A stretch of DNA of 64,000 bases from Mycolicibacterium parafortuitum (GTDB lineage Bacteria; Actinomycetota; Actinomycetes; Mycobacteriales; Mycobacteriaceae): the NCBI RefSeq assembly GCF_010725485.1, contig NZ_AP022598.1:3286001-3350000 (forward strand). The letters are read 5' to 3'. Shown here in pieces: positions 46,375 through 55,615 of the stretch (its first letter is position 1; every line of letters starts with the position of its first letter). The notes under the pieces were generated by a model. That model saw only the letters and a list, made by a program, of their open reading frames with translations. It ran no database searches and was not told the origin of the DNA. Position numbers and translations under genes: made by a program.

Positions 46375-47157
46375 ATGAGTCCGCCTTCTGTGCCGGAACG
46401 CAGCAGCGCCGGGGATCCGGTGCGCACGCTGGAGCTGCTCTGGCGCGCCTCCGGTGAGCCGCGCGTGGGCCGCGGGCCGAAACAGCGGACCAGCGTCGAC
46501 TCGGTCGTGGCCGCCGGGATCGAGATCGCAGACGCCGACGGTCTGTCGGCGGTGACCATCCGTGCTGTCGCGGCGAGGCTCGGGATCGCGCCGATGGCCA
46601 CCTACACCTACGTTCCGGGCAAGGCCGAACTCTTAGACCTGATGCTCGACACGGTGTACGCCCAGATGTCGCGTGCGGACCTGTCGGGGATGGGCTGGAG
46701 AGACAGGATTTCCACCATCGCCGCAGAGAATCGGGCGACGTTCGACGCGCATCCGTGGGTCGCGCAACTGGCGAGCACTCGGCCCCCGCTCGGTCCGGGG
46801 ATGATCGCGAAGTACGAGCACGAACTACGTGCCTTCGACGGGCTCGGGCTCAGCGATCTCGACATGGACTCCGCGCTGACGTTCGTGCTCGGTTTCGTCA
46901 CCTCGGTGGCCCGCATCACCATCGACACCCGAAATGCGCAGGCGGACAGCGGCATCAGCGACCAGACGTGGTGGGAGCGCGCGGAACCCCTGCTGGCCGA
47001 GGTGTTCGACGCCGAGAAGTTCCCGCTCGCGGCACGGGTAGGGGCGGCCGCGGGACACGCACACGACAGCGCCTACAGCGCCGATCACGCGTTCACGTTC
47101 GGTCTGGCCCGGGTGCTCGACGGCCTGCAAACCGTGATCGACCGCGCAGCGCGATGA
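46375..47157 (+). CDS. TetR-family regulator
   Basis: A 260-residue regulator with an extra 35-residue N-terminus before the HTH (about 42-85: VVAAGIEIADADGLSAVTIRAVAARLGIAPMATYTYVPGKAELLDLML). The large C-terminal ligand domain has WVAQLASTRPPLGPGM and a late HDSAYSADHAFTFGLARVLDGL, as in TetR proteins with TetR-C-type domains. Start ATG 46375 follows GATCGGCCGG. Probable target: the SnoaL-like gene divergent from it, through the TGTAC palindrome. Confidence 0.87.
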   Translation: MSPPSVPERSSAGDPVRTLELLWRASGEPRVGRGPKQRTSVDSVVAAGIEIADADGLSAVTIRAVAARLGIAPMATYTYVPGKAELLDLMLDTVYAQMSRADLSGMGWRDRISTIAAENRATFDAHPWVAQLASTRPPLGPGMIAKYEHELRAFDGLGLSDLDMDSALTFVLGFVTSVARITIDTRNAQADSGISDQTWWERAEPLLAEVFDAEKFPLAARVGAAAGHAHDSAYSADHAFTFGLARVLDGLQTVIDRAAR

Positions 47158-47210
47158 GGTAAGCGGGCGCTGAGCGGGTACAGGGCAGAGCAGTCGAGGG
47201 AAGGACATTC

Positions 47211-48071
47211 ATGACTGCGATCACCGCCTACCGCGGCCCGCTGCGCACCACCGATCTCTACGTCGACGACACCGGGGGACAAGGACGACCCGTCGTGCTG
47301 ATCCACGGCTGGCCCCTGCACAGCGGATCCTGGGCGGCTCAGGTGGACGTGCTGCACGGTGCGGGATACCGCGTCGTCACCTATGACCGGCGCGGCTTCG
47401 GGCGCAGTGACAAACCGATGGTCGGATACACCTACGAGAGCCTGTCCGATGACCTGTCGGCGCTGCTGGAGGAACTCGACCTGCGGGACGTGACGCTGGT
47501 CGGGTACTCGATGGGCGGCGGCGAGGTCGCGGCGTACTGCGCGCGCAAAGGGGTCGAGCGCATCCGCAGTGCGGTGTTCGCGGCGTCGGTCACGCCGTTC
47601 ATGTCGTCGCGCAAGGACAATCCGGACGGCCCGCTGGGCGCGACGGACGCGGCCAAGATGGCGGCGGCGCTGACGGCGAACCAGGACGCGTTCTACGAGC
47701 AATTGATGACCGACGTCTACTCCGTCGACGGGGAACTCAAGGTCGACGAGGAGCAGCGACAGCAGGCGCTGCGGATGTGCGGCGACGCGAGCAAGGTGGC
47801 GGCGCTGGCGTGTATGGCCGCGTTCGGTGGCACCGACTTCCGTGAAGACCTGCCCAAGGTCACGGTGCCGAGCCTGGTCGTACACGGCGACCGCGACACG
47901 ACGGTGCCGTTCGAGGGCTCCGGAAAACGCACGCACGAGGCGCTTCCGGACAGCCGGCTGCACGTGATCGCCGGCGGACCGCACGGCATCCCCGTCACCC
48001 ATGCCGACGAGTTCAACGAGGTGCTGCTGAACTTTCTCGCCGAGGACTTCACCCAGCAACAGCGGGCCTGA
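47211..48071 (+). CDS. Alpha/beta hydrolase (non-haem chloroperoxidase-like)
   Basis: A 286-residue enzyme. Oxyanion HGWPLHSGSW, strand YDRRGFGRSDKP, nucleophile elbow GYSMGGGE (Ser near residue 102), VHGDRDTTVPFEGSG for the catalytic Asp and GGPHGIPVTH for the His. This set is typical of cofactor-free haloperoxidase-type esterases. The physiological substrate is unknown. It starts 53 bp after the TetR gene with AGGGAAGGACATTC before the ATG. A hairpin overlaps its stop. Confidence 0.88.
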   Translation: MTAITAYRGPLRTTDLYVDDTGGQGRPVVLIHGWPLHSGSWAAQVDVLHGAGYRVVTYDRRGFGRSDKPMVGYTYESLSDDLSALLEELDLRDVTLVGYSMGGGEVAAYCARKGVERIRSAVFAASVTPFMSSRKDNPDGPLGATDAAKMAAALTANQDAFYEQLMTDVYSVDGELKVDEEQRQQALRMCGDASKVAALACMAAFGGTDFREDLPKVTVPSLVVHGDRDTTVPFEGSGKRTHEALPDSRLHVIAGGPHGIPVTHADEFNEVLLNFLAEDFTQQQRA

Positions 48072-48101
48072 CCGGAATTCCGGAATTTCCGGAATCGTCA
48101 G
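48068..48101 (+). terminator. Hairpin at the end of the alpha/beta hydrolase gene
   Basis: CTGAC (48068) and GTCAG (48097) pair, with an inner 7-bp stem ATTCCGG (48077-48083) / CCGGAAT (48089-48095). The stop codon lies in the left arm. A probable terminator without T-run. Confidence 0.45.
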
Positions 48102-48176
48102 AAGTGTTGCTGGCTTTGCGCTAGATTGACCCCGACGTGGGACGTCCGCACTGCCGCGGAACGAGTCGGGGGGTTC

Positions 48177-49916
48177 ATGGTGAATATCGCGCTGCCGCAA
48201 TCAGGCACTGCTCCACGACAATTCAGTTCAGGCGCGGCATCGTCGTCGATGCGCAGGAGGCATACCTCCACCTGGCTGGCCGCGTGGGCGCTGACCATCG
48301 GTCTCGCTATGGCGTTGCTGGGCGGTGCCGCCGTGGCGGCGGCCGACACCGAATCCGGCGGCTCGACTGGCGATTCCGTCAGCGTCGGCTCCAGCGCCGC
48401 CGACGGGGCGGATCGGGCGGGTACCGACTCCGGCAGTGAGTCCGTCACCACCCACCGGCAGTCCCGCAAAGCCGCAGAGGGCACGTTGCTGCGGCAGTCG
48501 ACGGCGGGCCGTGACACGGAACCGGCGGACGACGACACCGACAGCTCGGACACCGAGGTCACCGATGACACCGACGGCGCCTCCGTCGGCGCCGACGGGG
48601 ACGACTCCGGCGCCCCCGACTCCGGCGAATCCGCGGAGGTGACCCCGGTCGACGAGGTCGTGGTTCCCGATCCCGAGGTGAGCGACAACGTCGTGGAGAA
48701 CGACGAATCCGCGGCGCCGGTCGCCTCCGGGGGTGCGACACCGCGCGCCGGTCCGGCCACCGCGGCCCCCGACTCTCGTCAGGACAGCGGTCTCGCCGGC
48801 GCGCAGGCGCCGAACTCGTGGTGGGACACGCTGATCCGCGACCTCACCTACACCTTCTTCAACAAGGCGCCGACCCTGTCGCCGACCGACAACGTCGAGA
48901 TCGCCCCGGGCGTTTTCACCGGGAAACTCAACGGCCAGAGCAACAACGGGTTGACGCTGACCTACAGCGTCAAGGAGGGGCCGAAGCTCGGCACCCTGAC
49001 CATCGACCAGGAAACCGGCACCTACACCTACACCTTCGACCCCGCAGACTTCGACGAGGACACCACGGATTCGTTCGTCATCGGTGCGGACAACGGCGAG
49101 GAGGCCCGCCGGACCGGTCTGTTCGGGATCGTGCAGTTGGTCATGCACAACATCGCGATCGGCCTCGGACTTTCGCAGCGTGACACCACCGAATCCACCT
49201 TCCGCGTGACCGCGAGGAAGGTGGAAGAGGAGATCGAGGTCTCCGTCCGCGGAACGGGCTTCTACGGAAACGTGTCCAACAATAAGTACTGGGCGGAACA
49301 GAATTACGCCGACAACTGCATGCTGATGTCGATTCTGATGATTGAAAGTCAGTTCACCGGGGTGCTGCCGACCCGGGCCCTCGAAGAGGCGATCGTCGCG
49401 CAGGCGAAGGTCACGCCCAGCGTCGTCGATCCGTCCAAAATGATGTACCTCGGCGACGGCAATGAAGACGGGGTCAAGTCCGAGGACGCGGTCGCGCTGC
49501 TGCGCATCCGTGGCAATGACGCGGCGCTGAAGTACTTCCCCAACAAGGACGACGATTCCACCTTCAACGACGGCCTCGATGCACTCGATTTCGTGAGCAA
49601 ATGGCTCCTGGGTGGCAACGGCGTGCTCGCCGGGGTGAACAACCAGACGATCTGGGATGCCACCGAGGACGAGGGAACCCCGGGGGCGGACCGCGTCAAC
49701 GCCAACCACGGTGTGGTCGTGATCGCCGTGGACACCCACAACGGCAAGGTCTATCTCAACGATCCCGGGGTCTCCGGCGGCAAGGGCCTGGTGGTTCCTC
49801 TGGGGGCCTTCATGTGGGCGTGGCAGAGCGAGTCGTTCGAGACGATCGCGGTCGAGCGCCCGCTGACGCAGACCGGGTACGCGGCGCACAGCGATCAGCT
49901 GACCCTGGTCGCCTGA
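48177..49916 (+). CDS. Secreted protein with C39-like papain-fold domain
   Basis: A 579-residue exported protein. After a basic start, a hydrophobic segment (about 33-55, TWLAAWALTIGLAMALLGGAAVAAA) acts as signal. Residues 60-215 are acidic low complexity rich in Ser, Asp, Thr and Glu. A cadherin/VCBS-like segment (about 245-310, LTYSVKEGPKLGTLTIDQETGTYTYTF) follows. The C-terminal domain (about 370-570) has DNCMLMS, NANHGVVVIAVD and YLNDPGVSGG, the Cys, His and Asp pattern of C39-type peptidases. Whether it cleaves protein is unproven. ATG 48177 after GGGGGG is preferred to the frame opening at 48126. Confidence 0.75.
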   Translation: MVNIALPQSGTAPRQFSSGAASSSMRRRHTSTWLAAWALTIGLAMALLGGAAVAAADTESGGSTGDSVSVGSSAADGADRAGTDSGSESVTTHRQSRKAAEGTLLRQSTAGRDTEPADDDTDSSDTEVTDDTDGASVGADGDDSGAPDSGESAEVTPVDEVVVPDPEVSDNVVENDESAAPVASGGATPRAGPATAAPDSRQDSGLAGAQAPNSWWDTLIRDLTYTFFNKAPTLSPTDNVEIAPGVFTGKLNGQSNNGLTLTYSVKEGPKLGTLTIDQETGTYTYTFDPADFDEDTTDSFVIGADNGEEARRTGLFGIVQLVMHNIAIGLGLSQRDTTESTFRVTARKVEEEIEVSVRGTGFYGNVSNNKYWAEQNYADNCMLMSILMIESQFTGVLPTRALEEAIVAQAKVTPSVVDPSKMMYLGDGNEDGVKSEDAVALLRIRGNDAALKYFPNKDDDSTFNDGLDALDFVSKWLLGGNGVLAGVNNQTIWDATEDEGTPGADRVNANHGVVVIAVDTHNGKVYLNDPGVSGGKGLVVPLGAFMWAWQSESFETIAVERPLTQTGYAAHSDQLTLVA

Positions 49917-49924
49917 CCACAAAG

Positions 49925-49998
49925 CGCCCCCGGCAGGAATCGAACCTGCGACCTAGGGATTAGAAGGCCCTTGCTCTATCCAACTGAGCTACGGAGGC
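49925..49998 (-). tRNA. tRNA-Arg (TCT)
   Basis: A 74-nt cloverleaf on minus: acceptor GCCTCCG/CGGGGGC with one G-T wobble, G73, D-arm AGCTCAGTTGGATAGAGC, anticodon loop CTTCTAA (anticodon TCT), T-loop GGTTCGATTCC. The pair closing the anticodon loop (31-39) is C opposite T, a mismatch. CCA not encoded. Confidence 0.93.
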
Positions 49999-50095
49999 AA
50001 CGCCGGGGAAGTCTATCGCGTGGCGGGGACCGGTCTGCTCGGCAACGGCGCTTAAAGCCACTCCTGTCACAAACGCTCCGACTAGTTTGGTGCAC

Positions 50096-51580
50096 ATGAG
50101 CAACGCGCCGGACTTCGATGCGGCCGGACTGCCGGAGGAACTCAGCCCGCTCGACCAGATCCTGCATCGCGGCGAGGCCAATCCGCGCACCCGCTCGGGC
50201 ATCATGACCGTCGAACTGCTCGACACCGCGCCGGACTGGGACATATTCCGGACCCGCTTCGAGCACGCCTCGCGCAAGGTGCTGCGGTTGCGGCAGAAGG
50301 TCGTCACCCCGACGCTGCCCACCGCCGCGCCCCGCTGGGTCGTCGACCCGGACTTCAACCTCGACTACCACCTGCGCCGGGTCCGCGTCCCCGAGCCCGG
50401 AACCGTGCGGCAGGTCATGGACCTCGCCGAGATCGCGGCACAGTCCCCGCTCGACATCTCCCGGCCGCTGTGGACCGCCACCCTGATCGAGGGCGTCGAG
50501 AACGGGCGGGCCGCGCTGATGGTCCACCTGAGCCACGCGGTCACCGACGGCGTCGGCGGGGTGGAGATGTTCGCCAACCTCTACGACCTCGAACGGGACC
50601 CGCCCCCGCAGCCCGTACCGCCGCTGCCGGTGCCGACCGACCTGTCGCCGAACGACCTGATGCGCAACGGGCTCAACCGGCTGCCCGGCACCATCCTCGG
50701 CGGCGTCCGCGACGCGCTCGTCGGTTCGGTCAAGGTGGCCGGCCACGTGGTCCGCGACCCGGTGACCCGGCTGGGCAGCGCCTTCGACTACGCGAGGTCG
50801 GGGGTCCGGGTGGTCGGCCCGTTCGCGACCCCGTCGCCGATCCTGCGCCGGCGCAGCCTGTCCTCGCGCAGCGAGGCCATCGACATCGAGTTCAGCGACC
50901 TGCACCGCGCCTCGAAAGCCGCGGGCGGGTCGATCAACGACGCTTATCTGGCAGGCCTGTGCGGCGCGCTGCGGCTCTACCACGAAGCCATGGGGGTGCC
51001 GGTCGACACACTGCCGATGGCCGTCCCGGTGAACCTGCGCTCGGAGGCCGACCCGGCCGGCGGGAACCGCTTCGCCGGGGTCAACCTCGCTGCGCCGATC
51101 GGCCTGTCCGACCCCGAGGTCAGGATCAAGGAGATCCGCGCGCAGATGACCAGCAAGCGCGAAGAACGTGCGATCGATCTGGTCGGCGCGATCGCGCCCG
51201 TGGTCAGCCTGCTGCCCGACCCCGTACTGGAAACCATGGCCGGGTCCATCGTCAACGCCGACGTGCAGGCCAGCAACGTCCCCGTCTACGCCGGGGACAC
51301 CTTCATCGCCGGTGCGAAAGTGTTGCGGCAGTACGGCATCGGGCCGCTGCCCGGCGTCGCGATGATGGTGGTGCTGGTGTCGCGGTCGGGCTACTGCACC
51401 ATCACCGCCCGCTACGACCGTGCCTCCATCACCGACCAGGACCTGTTCGCGCGCTGCCTGCTCGCAGGATTCGACGAGGTCCTGGCCCTCGGCGGCGACG
51501 GGCGGGTCGTCCCCGCGACATTCAGCGTCCCCGAGACACCTTCTACCACCGCCGAACCGAACAGGAGTGGCCCGCAGTGA
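50096..51580 (+). CDS. WS/DGAT-family acyltransferase (Rv2484c-like)
   Basis: A 494-residue wax ester synthase/diacylglycerol acyltransferase relative that would use acyl-CoA to make triacylglycerol or wax esters. The active-site motif HHxxxDG appears as LSHAVTDG: the second, catalytic His is kept while the first is Ser. Other family marks: LSPLDQILHRGE, PLWTATLIEGVENGRAALMVHL and the C-terminal PGVAMMVVLVSRSGY. First gene of an operon with plsC and plsB2; ATG 50096 rather than TTG 50087. Stop overlaps the next start by 4 nt. Confidence 0.9.
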   Translation: MSNAPDFDAAGLPEELSPLDQILHRGEANPRTRSGIMTVELLDTAPDWDIFRTRFEHASRKVLRLRQKVVTPTLPTAAPRWVVDPDFNLDYHLRRVRVPEPGTVRQVMDLAEIAAQSPLDISRPLWTATLIEGVENGRAALMVHLSHAVTDGVGGVEMFANLYDLERDPPPQPVPPLPVPTDLSPNDLMRNGLNRLPGTILGGVRDALVGSVKVAGHVVRDPVTRLGSAFDYARSGVRVVGPFATPSPILRRRSLSSRSEAIDIEFSDLHRASKAAGGSINDAYLAGLCGALRLYHEAMGVPVDTLPMAVPVNLRSEADPAGGNRFAGVNLAAPIGLSDPEVRIKEIRAQMTSKREERAIDLVGAIAPVVSLLPDPVLETMAGSIVNADVQASNVPVYAGDTFIAGAKVLRQYGIGPLPGVAMMVVLVSRSGYCTITARYDRASITDQDLFARCLLAGFDEVLALGGDGRVVPATFSVPETPSTTAEPNRSGPQ

Positions 51581-53235
51581 CACCCGATTTGTCGGCGAAC
51601 CAACAGATGCGCCTTCCCGGCTCGGTCGCCGAGATCCAGGCCAGCCCCGAGGGGCCGGAGATCGGCGCGTTCTTCGATCTCGACGGCACCCTGGTGGCCG
51701 GCTTCACCGGCGTCGTGATGACCCAGGACCGGTTGCGGCGCAGGCAGATGTCGGTCGGTGAGTTCATCGGCATGGTGCAGGCCGGCCTCAACCATCAGCT
51801 CGGGCGATCCGAGTTCGAGGACCTGATCGGCAAGGGGGCGCGGATGCTGCGCGGCAATTCGGTCGCCGACATCGACGAACTCGCCGAGCGGTTGTTCGTC
51901 CAGAAGATCGTCGGCCGGATCTACCCGGAGATGCGCGAGATCGTGCGGGCGCACATGGCACGCGGCCACACCGTCGTGCTCAGCTCGTCGGCGCTGACCG
52001 TCCAGGTCGAGCCCGTCGCCCGCTTCCTGGGCATCGGCAACGTGCTGAGCAACAAATTCGAGACCGACGAGGACGGGCTGATCACCGGAGAGGTGACGCG
52101 ACCGATCATCTGGGGACCCGGAAAGGCCCGCGCGGTACAGGAATTCGCCGCTGCCAACGGTGTCGACCTGTCGAGGAGCTACTTCTACGCCGACGGTGAC
52201 GAGGACGTCGCGCTGATGTACCTCGTCGGCAATCCGCGGCCCACCAACCCCGAGGGCAAGATGGCCGCTGTCGCGGCCAAGCGCGGTTGGCCGATCCTGA
52301 GGTTCAGCAGCCGCAGCGGTTCCAGCCCGGCCTCGCAGGTGCGCACCGCCCTCGGCATCGCATCGATGGTGCCGATCGCGGCAGGCGCACTCGGCGTCGG
52401 CATTCTGACCCGCAACAAGCGCACCGGCGTGAACTTCTTCACGTCGATGTTCGGGCGCACGCTCCTGGACACCGTGGGGATCAACCTGAACGTGCTCGGG
52501 GAGGAGAACCTCACCGCGCAGCGCCCGGCGGTGTTCCTGTTCAACCACCGCAACCAGGCCGACCCGCTGATCGCCGGGCGGCTGGTGAAGGACAACTTCA
52601 CCTCGGTGGGCAAGAAGGAACTGGAGAACGACCCGATCGTCGGCACCATCGGCAAGATCCTGGATGCGGCCTTCATCGACCGAGAAGACACGACGAAGGC
52701 CGTCGAGGGGCTGAAGAAGGTCGAAGAGCTTGCCCGTAAAGGGCTTTCGATCCTGATCGCGCCGGAGGGCACCCGGCTCGACACCACCGAGGTCGGCGAG
52801 TTCAAGAAGGGGCCGTTCCGGATCGCGATGTCGGTCGGCATCCCGATCGTGCCGATCGTCATCCGCAACGCCGAGGTGATCGCCGCCCGCGACTCCAGCA
52901 CCTTCAACCCCGGCACCGTCGACGTCGTCGTCTACCCGCCGATTCCGGTCGACGACTGGACCCAGGAGAACCTGCCGGAACGCATCGAGGAGGTCCGGCA
53001 GCTCTACCTCGACACGCTCAAGGACTGGCCGCACGACGAGCTGACATTGCCGCACCTGTACAGACGGTCGGTGTCGGCGAAGAAGACAAGCGCGAGAAAG
53101 GCTCCCGCGAAGAAGAAGGCACCGGCCAAGGCCACGCCCGCCAAGGCGACCAAGGCCACGCCCGCCAAAGCCGCCGGGCCTGCCAAGGCGACCAAGGCCG
53201 CCAAGCCCGCCGGGGACGACAAGGACGGGTCGTGA
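51577..53235 (+). CDS. plsC: Bifunctional HAD phosphatase / 1-acylglycerol-3-phosphate acyltransferase
   Basis: A 552-residue fusion. N-terminal HAD-IB domain (about 25-235): [23 protein letters not shown] and [17 protein letters not shown]. Then a PlsC-type acyltransferase (about 290-500): NHRNQADP (NH-x4-D), AFIDRED and the EGTRLD motif. It would acylate lysophosphatidate; the HAD part may dephosphorylate phosphatidate or serine-phosphate-like substrates. The last 45 residues are an [15 protein letters not shown] Lys/Ala/Pro tail similar to histone H1-type proteins. GTG start in a 4-nt overlap with the gene before; likewise at the end with plsB2. Confidence 0.93.
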   Translation: MTPDLSANQQMRLPGSVAEIQASPEGPEIGAFFDLDGTLVAGFTGVVMTQDRLRRRQMSVGEFIGMVQAGLNHQLGRSEFEDLIGKGARMLRGNSVADIDELAERLFVQKIVGRIYPEMREIVRAHMARGHTVVLSSSALTVQVEPVARFLGIGNVLSNKFETDEDGLITGEVTRPIIWGPGKARAVQEFAAANGVDLSRSYFYADGDEDVALMYLVGNPRPTNPEGKMAAVAAKRGWPILRFSSRSGSSPASQVRTALGIASMVPIAAGALGVGILTRNKRTGVNFFTSMFGRTLLDTVGINLNVLGEENLTAQRPAVFLFNHRNQADPLIAGRLVKDNFTSVGKKELENDPIVGTIGKILDAAFIDREDTTKAVEGLKKVEELARKGLSILIAPEGTRLDTTEVGEFKKGPFRIAMSVGIPIVPIVIRNAEVIAARDSSTFNPGTVDVVVYPPIPVDDWTQENLPERIEEVRQLYLDTLKDWPHDELTLPHLYRRSVSAKKTSARKAPAKKKAPAKATPAKATKATPAKAAGPAKATKAAKPAGDDKDGS

Positions 53236-55583
53236 AGTTCCGCGCCGACGAGATCGCGGCGTATTCGGCGGTGGGCGACACCCTGGTGCTGGCGTCGGTG
53301 TCGTCGCCCGCCGAGGAAGCGCTGCTCGCCGACTGGCTCGCGGCGCAGCGCACCGCCCATCCCGAGTCGAAGATCGAAGTCCTCAAACTGCCCGCCGACG
53401 ACGATCCGCCCCCGGCGGTGCTGGCACAACTCGTCGAACTGCTCCAAGCCGACGACGACCGTTCGGTCGTCCCGGTCCGGGTGTTCTGGGTGCCGGGCGG
53501 TCTGCCCACCCGGTCCAAGGTGGTCGCGCTGCTCTCCGGCCGCGACACCTACTGCCCGCCCAAGGCCATTCAGCACAGCATCCTCAAACGAGACCCGTCG
53601 CGGGCGCGTGTCGTCGCGGGCGAACCCGCGAAGGTGTCCGAGCTGCATGAACGGTGGAAGGACACCACCGTCGCCGAAAACCCCAGGGAATTCGCCCGAT
53701 TCGTGCTCCGCCGGGCGATCCTGGCCATCGAGCGCGTCGAACTGCGTCTACTGGGTCCTGAGTACAAATCCCCTCAGCTGATCAAGCCGGAGGTGCTGTC
53801 CTCGTCGCGGTTCCGCGAAGGCCTGGAGAAGATCCCGAACGCCACTGTCGAGCAGGCCGGCGAGATGCTCGACGAACTCTCCACCGGGTGGAGCAGGTTC
53901 TCGGTCGACCTGATCCCGTCGTTGGGGCGGGCCATCTTCAGCCGAGGTTTCGACCCCAACATCGACTACGACCGCGCCGAGATCGAATCGATGCGCCAGG
54001 CTTTGGAGACGCATCCGGCGGTGCTGCTGTTCTCGCACCGGTCCTACCTCGACGGGGTCATCGTGCCCGTCGCGATGCAGGAGAACCGGCTGCCGCCGGT
54101 GCACACCTTCGCCGGGATCAACCTGTCGTTCGGTTTCATGGGCCCGCTGATGCGCCGCTCCGGCGTGATCTTCCTGCGCCGCACACTCGACGACCCGCTG
54201 TACAAGTTCGTACTGCGCCAGTTCGTCGGCTACATCGTCGAGAAGCGGTTCAACCTGTCCTGGGCGATCGAGGGCACCCGGTCGCGGACCGGAAAGATGT
54301 TGCCGCCCAAGCTCGGTCTGCTCGCCTACGTCGCCGACGCCTACCTGGACGGACGCAGCGACGACATCCTGCTGCAGCCGGTGTCGATCAGCTTCGACCA
54401 GCTGCACGAGACGGCCGAGTACGCGCGGTATGCCCGCGGCGGGGAGAAGACGCCCGAGGGCCTCTCCTGGCTGGTGAACTACATCAAGGCGCAGGGCGAA
54501 CGCAACTACGGCAAGATCTACGTCCGTTTCCCCGAGGCCGTGTCGATGCGCGAATACCTCGGCGAACCGCACGGTCCGATGAGCACCGACGACGCCGCCA
54601 AACGCCTCGCGATGCAGAAGATGGCGTTCGCGGTGGCCTGGCGGATTCTGCAGGTCACCCCGGTCAACGCGACCGCCCTGGTGTCGGCGCTGCTGCTGAG
54701 CACCCGTGGCATCGCGCTGACCCTCGACCAGTTGCACCACACCCTGCAGGACTCGCTGGACTACCTTGAGCGCAAACAGGTTCCGATGACCAACAGCGCG
54801 CTACGGCTACGCACCCCGGACGGCGTGCAGGCCGCGCTCGACGCGTTGTCGGGCGGGCATCCGGTCACCCGCACCGACAGCGGCCGCGTCCCGGTGTGGA
54901 ACATCGCGCCAGAAGACGAGCTGCAGGCCGCGTTCTACCGCAACTCGCTGATCGACGCGTTCCTGGAGACCTCACTGGTCGAGTTGGCCCTGGCTTATGC
55001 CGCGCGCACCGAGACCGACCGGCTCGACGCGTTCTGGGCCCAGGTGATGCGCCTGCGGGATCTGCTCAAGTTCGAGTTCTACTTCGCCGACTCGGCCGCC
55101 TACCGCGAGCACGTGGCCGAGGAGATGTCGTGGCATCCCGACTGGGAGGGCGCCGTCGAGGAGGGCGGTGAGCGCATCGACGCGCTGCTGGCCGAGAAAC
55201 GCCCCGCGATCGCCGGGCCGCTGCTGCGGCCGTTCTTCGAGGCCTACCAGATCGTCGCCGACGCGCTGATCGACGCACCCGCCGAGATCTCGGAGAAGGA
55301 TCTGACCGCCAAGGCGCTCGGGCTCGGCAGACAGTACCTGGCGCAGGGCCGGGTGCAGAGCACGGAATCGGTGTCGGCGCTGCTGTTCACGACGGCCCGT
55401 CAGGTGGCCGCGGACCAGCATCTGCTCGAACCCGCCGCCGACCTGGCCGATCGGCGGCGAGCTTTCCGCACCGAGCTGCGCGGCATCCTCAAGGACATGA
55501 ACACCGTCGACCGCTGCGCCCGTAGGCAGTTCTTCGCGCGCGAGCGCAGCCGGCGGCAACTGCGCAACGACCCTGTGTCGTAG
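53232..55583 (+). CDS. plsB2: Glycerol-3-phosphate acyltransferase
   Basis: A 783-residue enzyme for the first step of phospholipid and triacylglycerol synthesis: acylation of glycerol-3-phosphate. Motifs I-IV of the PlsB group: [15 protein letters not shown] (H-x4-D), [24 protein letters not shown] and VSISFDQL. The N-terminal 200 residues and C-terminal helical region are typical of PlsB rather than PlsC. Probably membrane-associated. Together with the upstream two genes it forms a glycerolipid operon with consecutive 4-nt overlaps. Orthologue by order: Rv2482c. Confidence 0.95.
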   Translation: MKFRADEIAAYSAVGDTLVLASVSSPAEEALLADWLAAQRTAHPESKIEVLKLPADDDPPPAVLAQLVELLQADDDRSVVPVRVFWVPGGLPTRSKVVALLSGRDTYCPPKAIQHSILKRDPSRARVVAGEPAKVSELHERWKDTTVAENPREFARFVLRRAILAIERVELRLLGPEYKSPQLIKPEVLSSSRFREGLEKIPNATVEQAGEMLDELSTGWSRFSVDLIPSLGRAIFSRGFDPNIDYDRAEIESMRQALETHPAVLLFSHRSYLDGVIVPVAMQENRLPPVHTFAGINLSFGFMGPLMRRSGVIFLRRTLDDPLYKFVLRQFVGYIVEKRFNLSWAIEGTRSRTGKMLPPKLGLLAYVADAYLDGRSDDILLQPVSISFDQLHETAEYARYARGGEKTPEGLSWLVNYIKAQGERNYGKIYVRFPEAVSMREYLGEPHGPMSTDDAAKRLAMQKMAFAVAWRILQVTPVNATALVSALLLSTRGIALTLDQLHHTLQDSLDYLERKQVPMTNSALRLRTPDGVQAALDALSGGHPVTRTDSGRVPVWNIAPEDELQAAFYRNSLIDAFLETSLVELALAYAARTETDRLDAFWAQVMRLRDLLKFEFYFADSAAYREHVAEEMSWHPDWEGAVEEGGERIDALLAEKRPAIAGPLLRPFFEAYQIVADALIDAPAEISEKDLTAKALGLGRQYLAQGRVQSTESVSALLFTTARQVAADQHLLEPAADLADRRRAFRTELRGILKDMNTVDRCARRQFFARERSRRQLRNDPVS

Positions 55584-55615
55584 ATCGCCTTCGCCGAGGT
55601 CATACGCTGGGGTGT

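Noticed and set aside
53095..53235. Short repeated Lys/Ala-coding units taken as a possible tandem DNA repeat or CRISPR-like array
   Set aside because: They lie in frame at the end of plsC and encode a low-complexity tail; no regular spacers.
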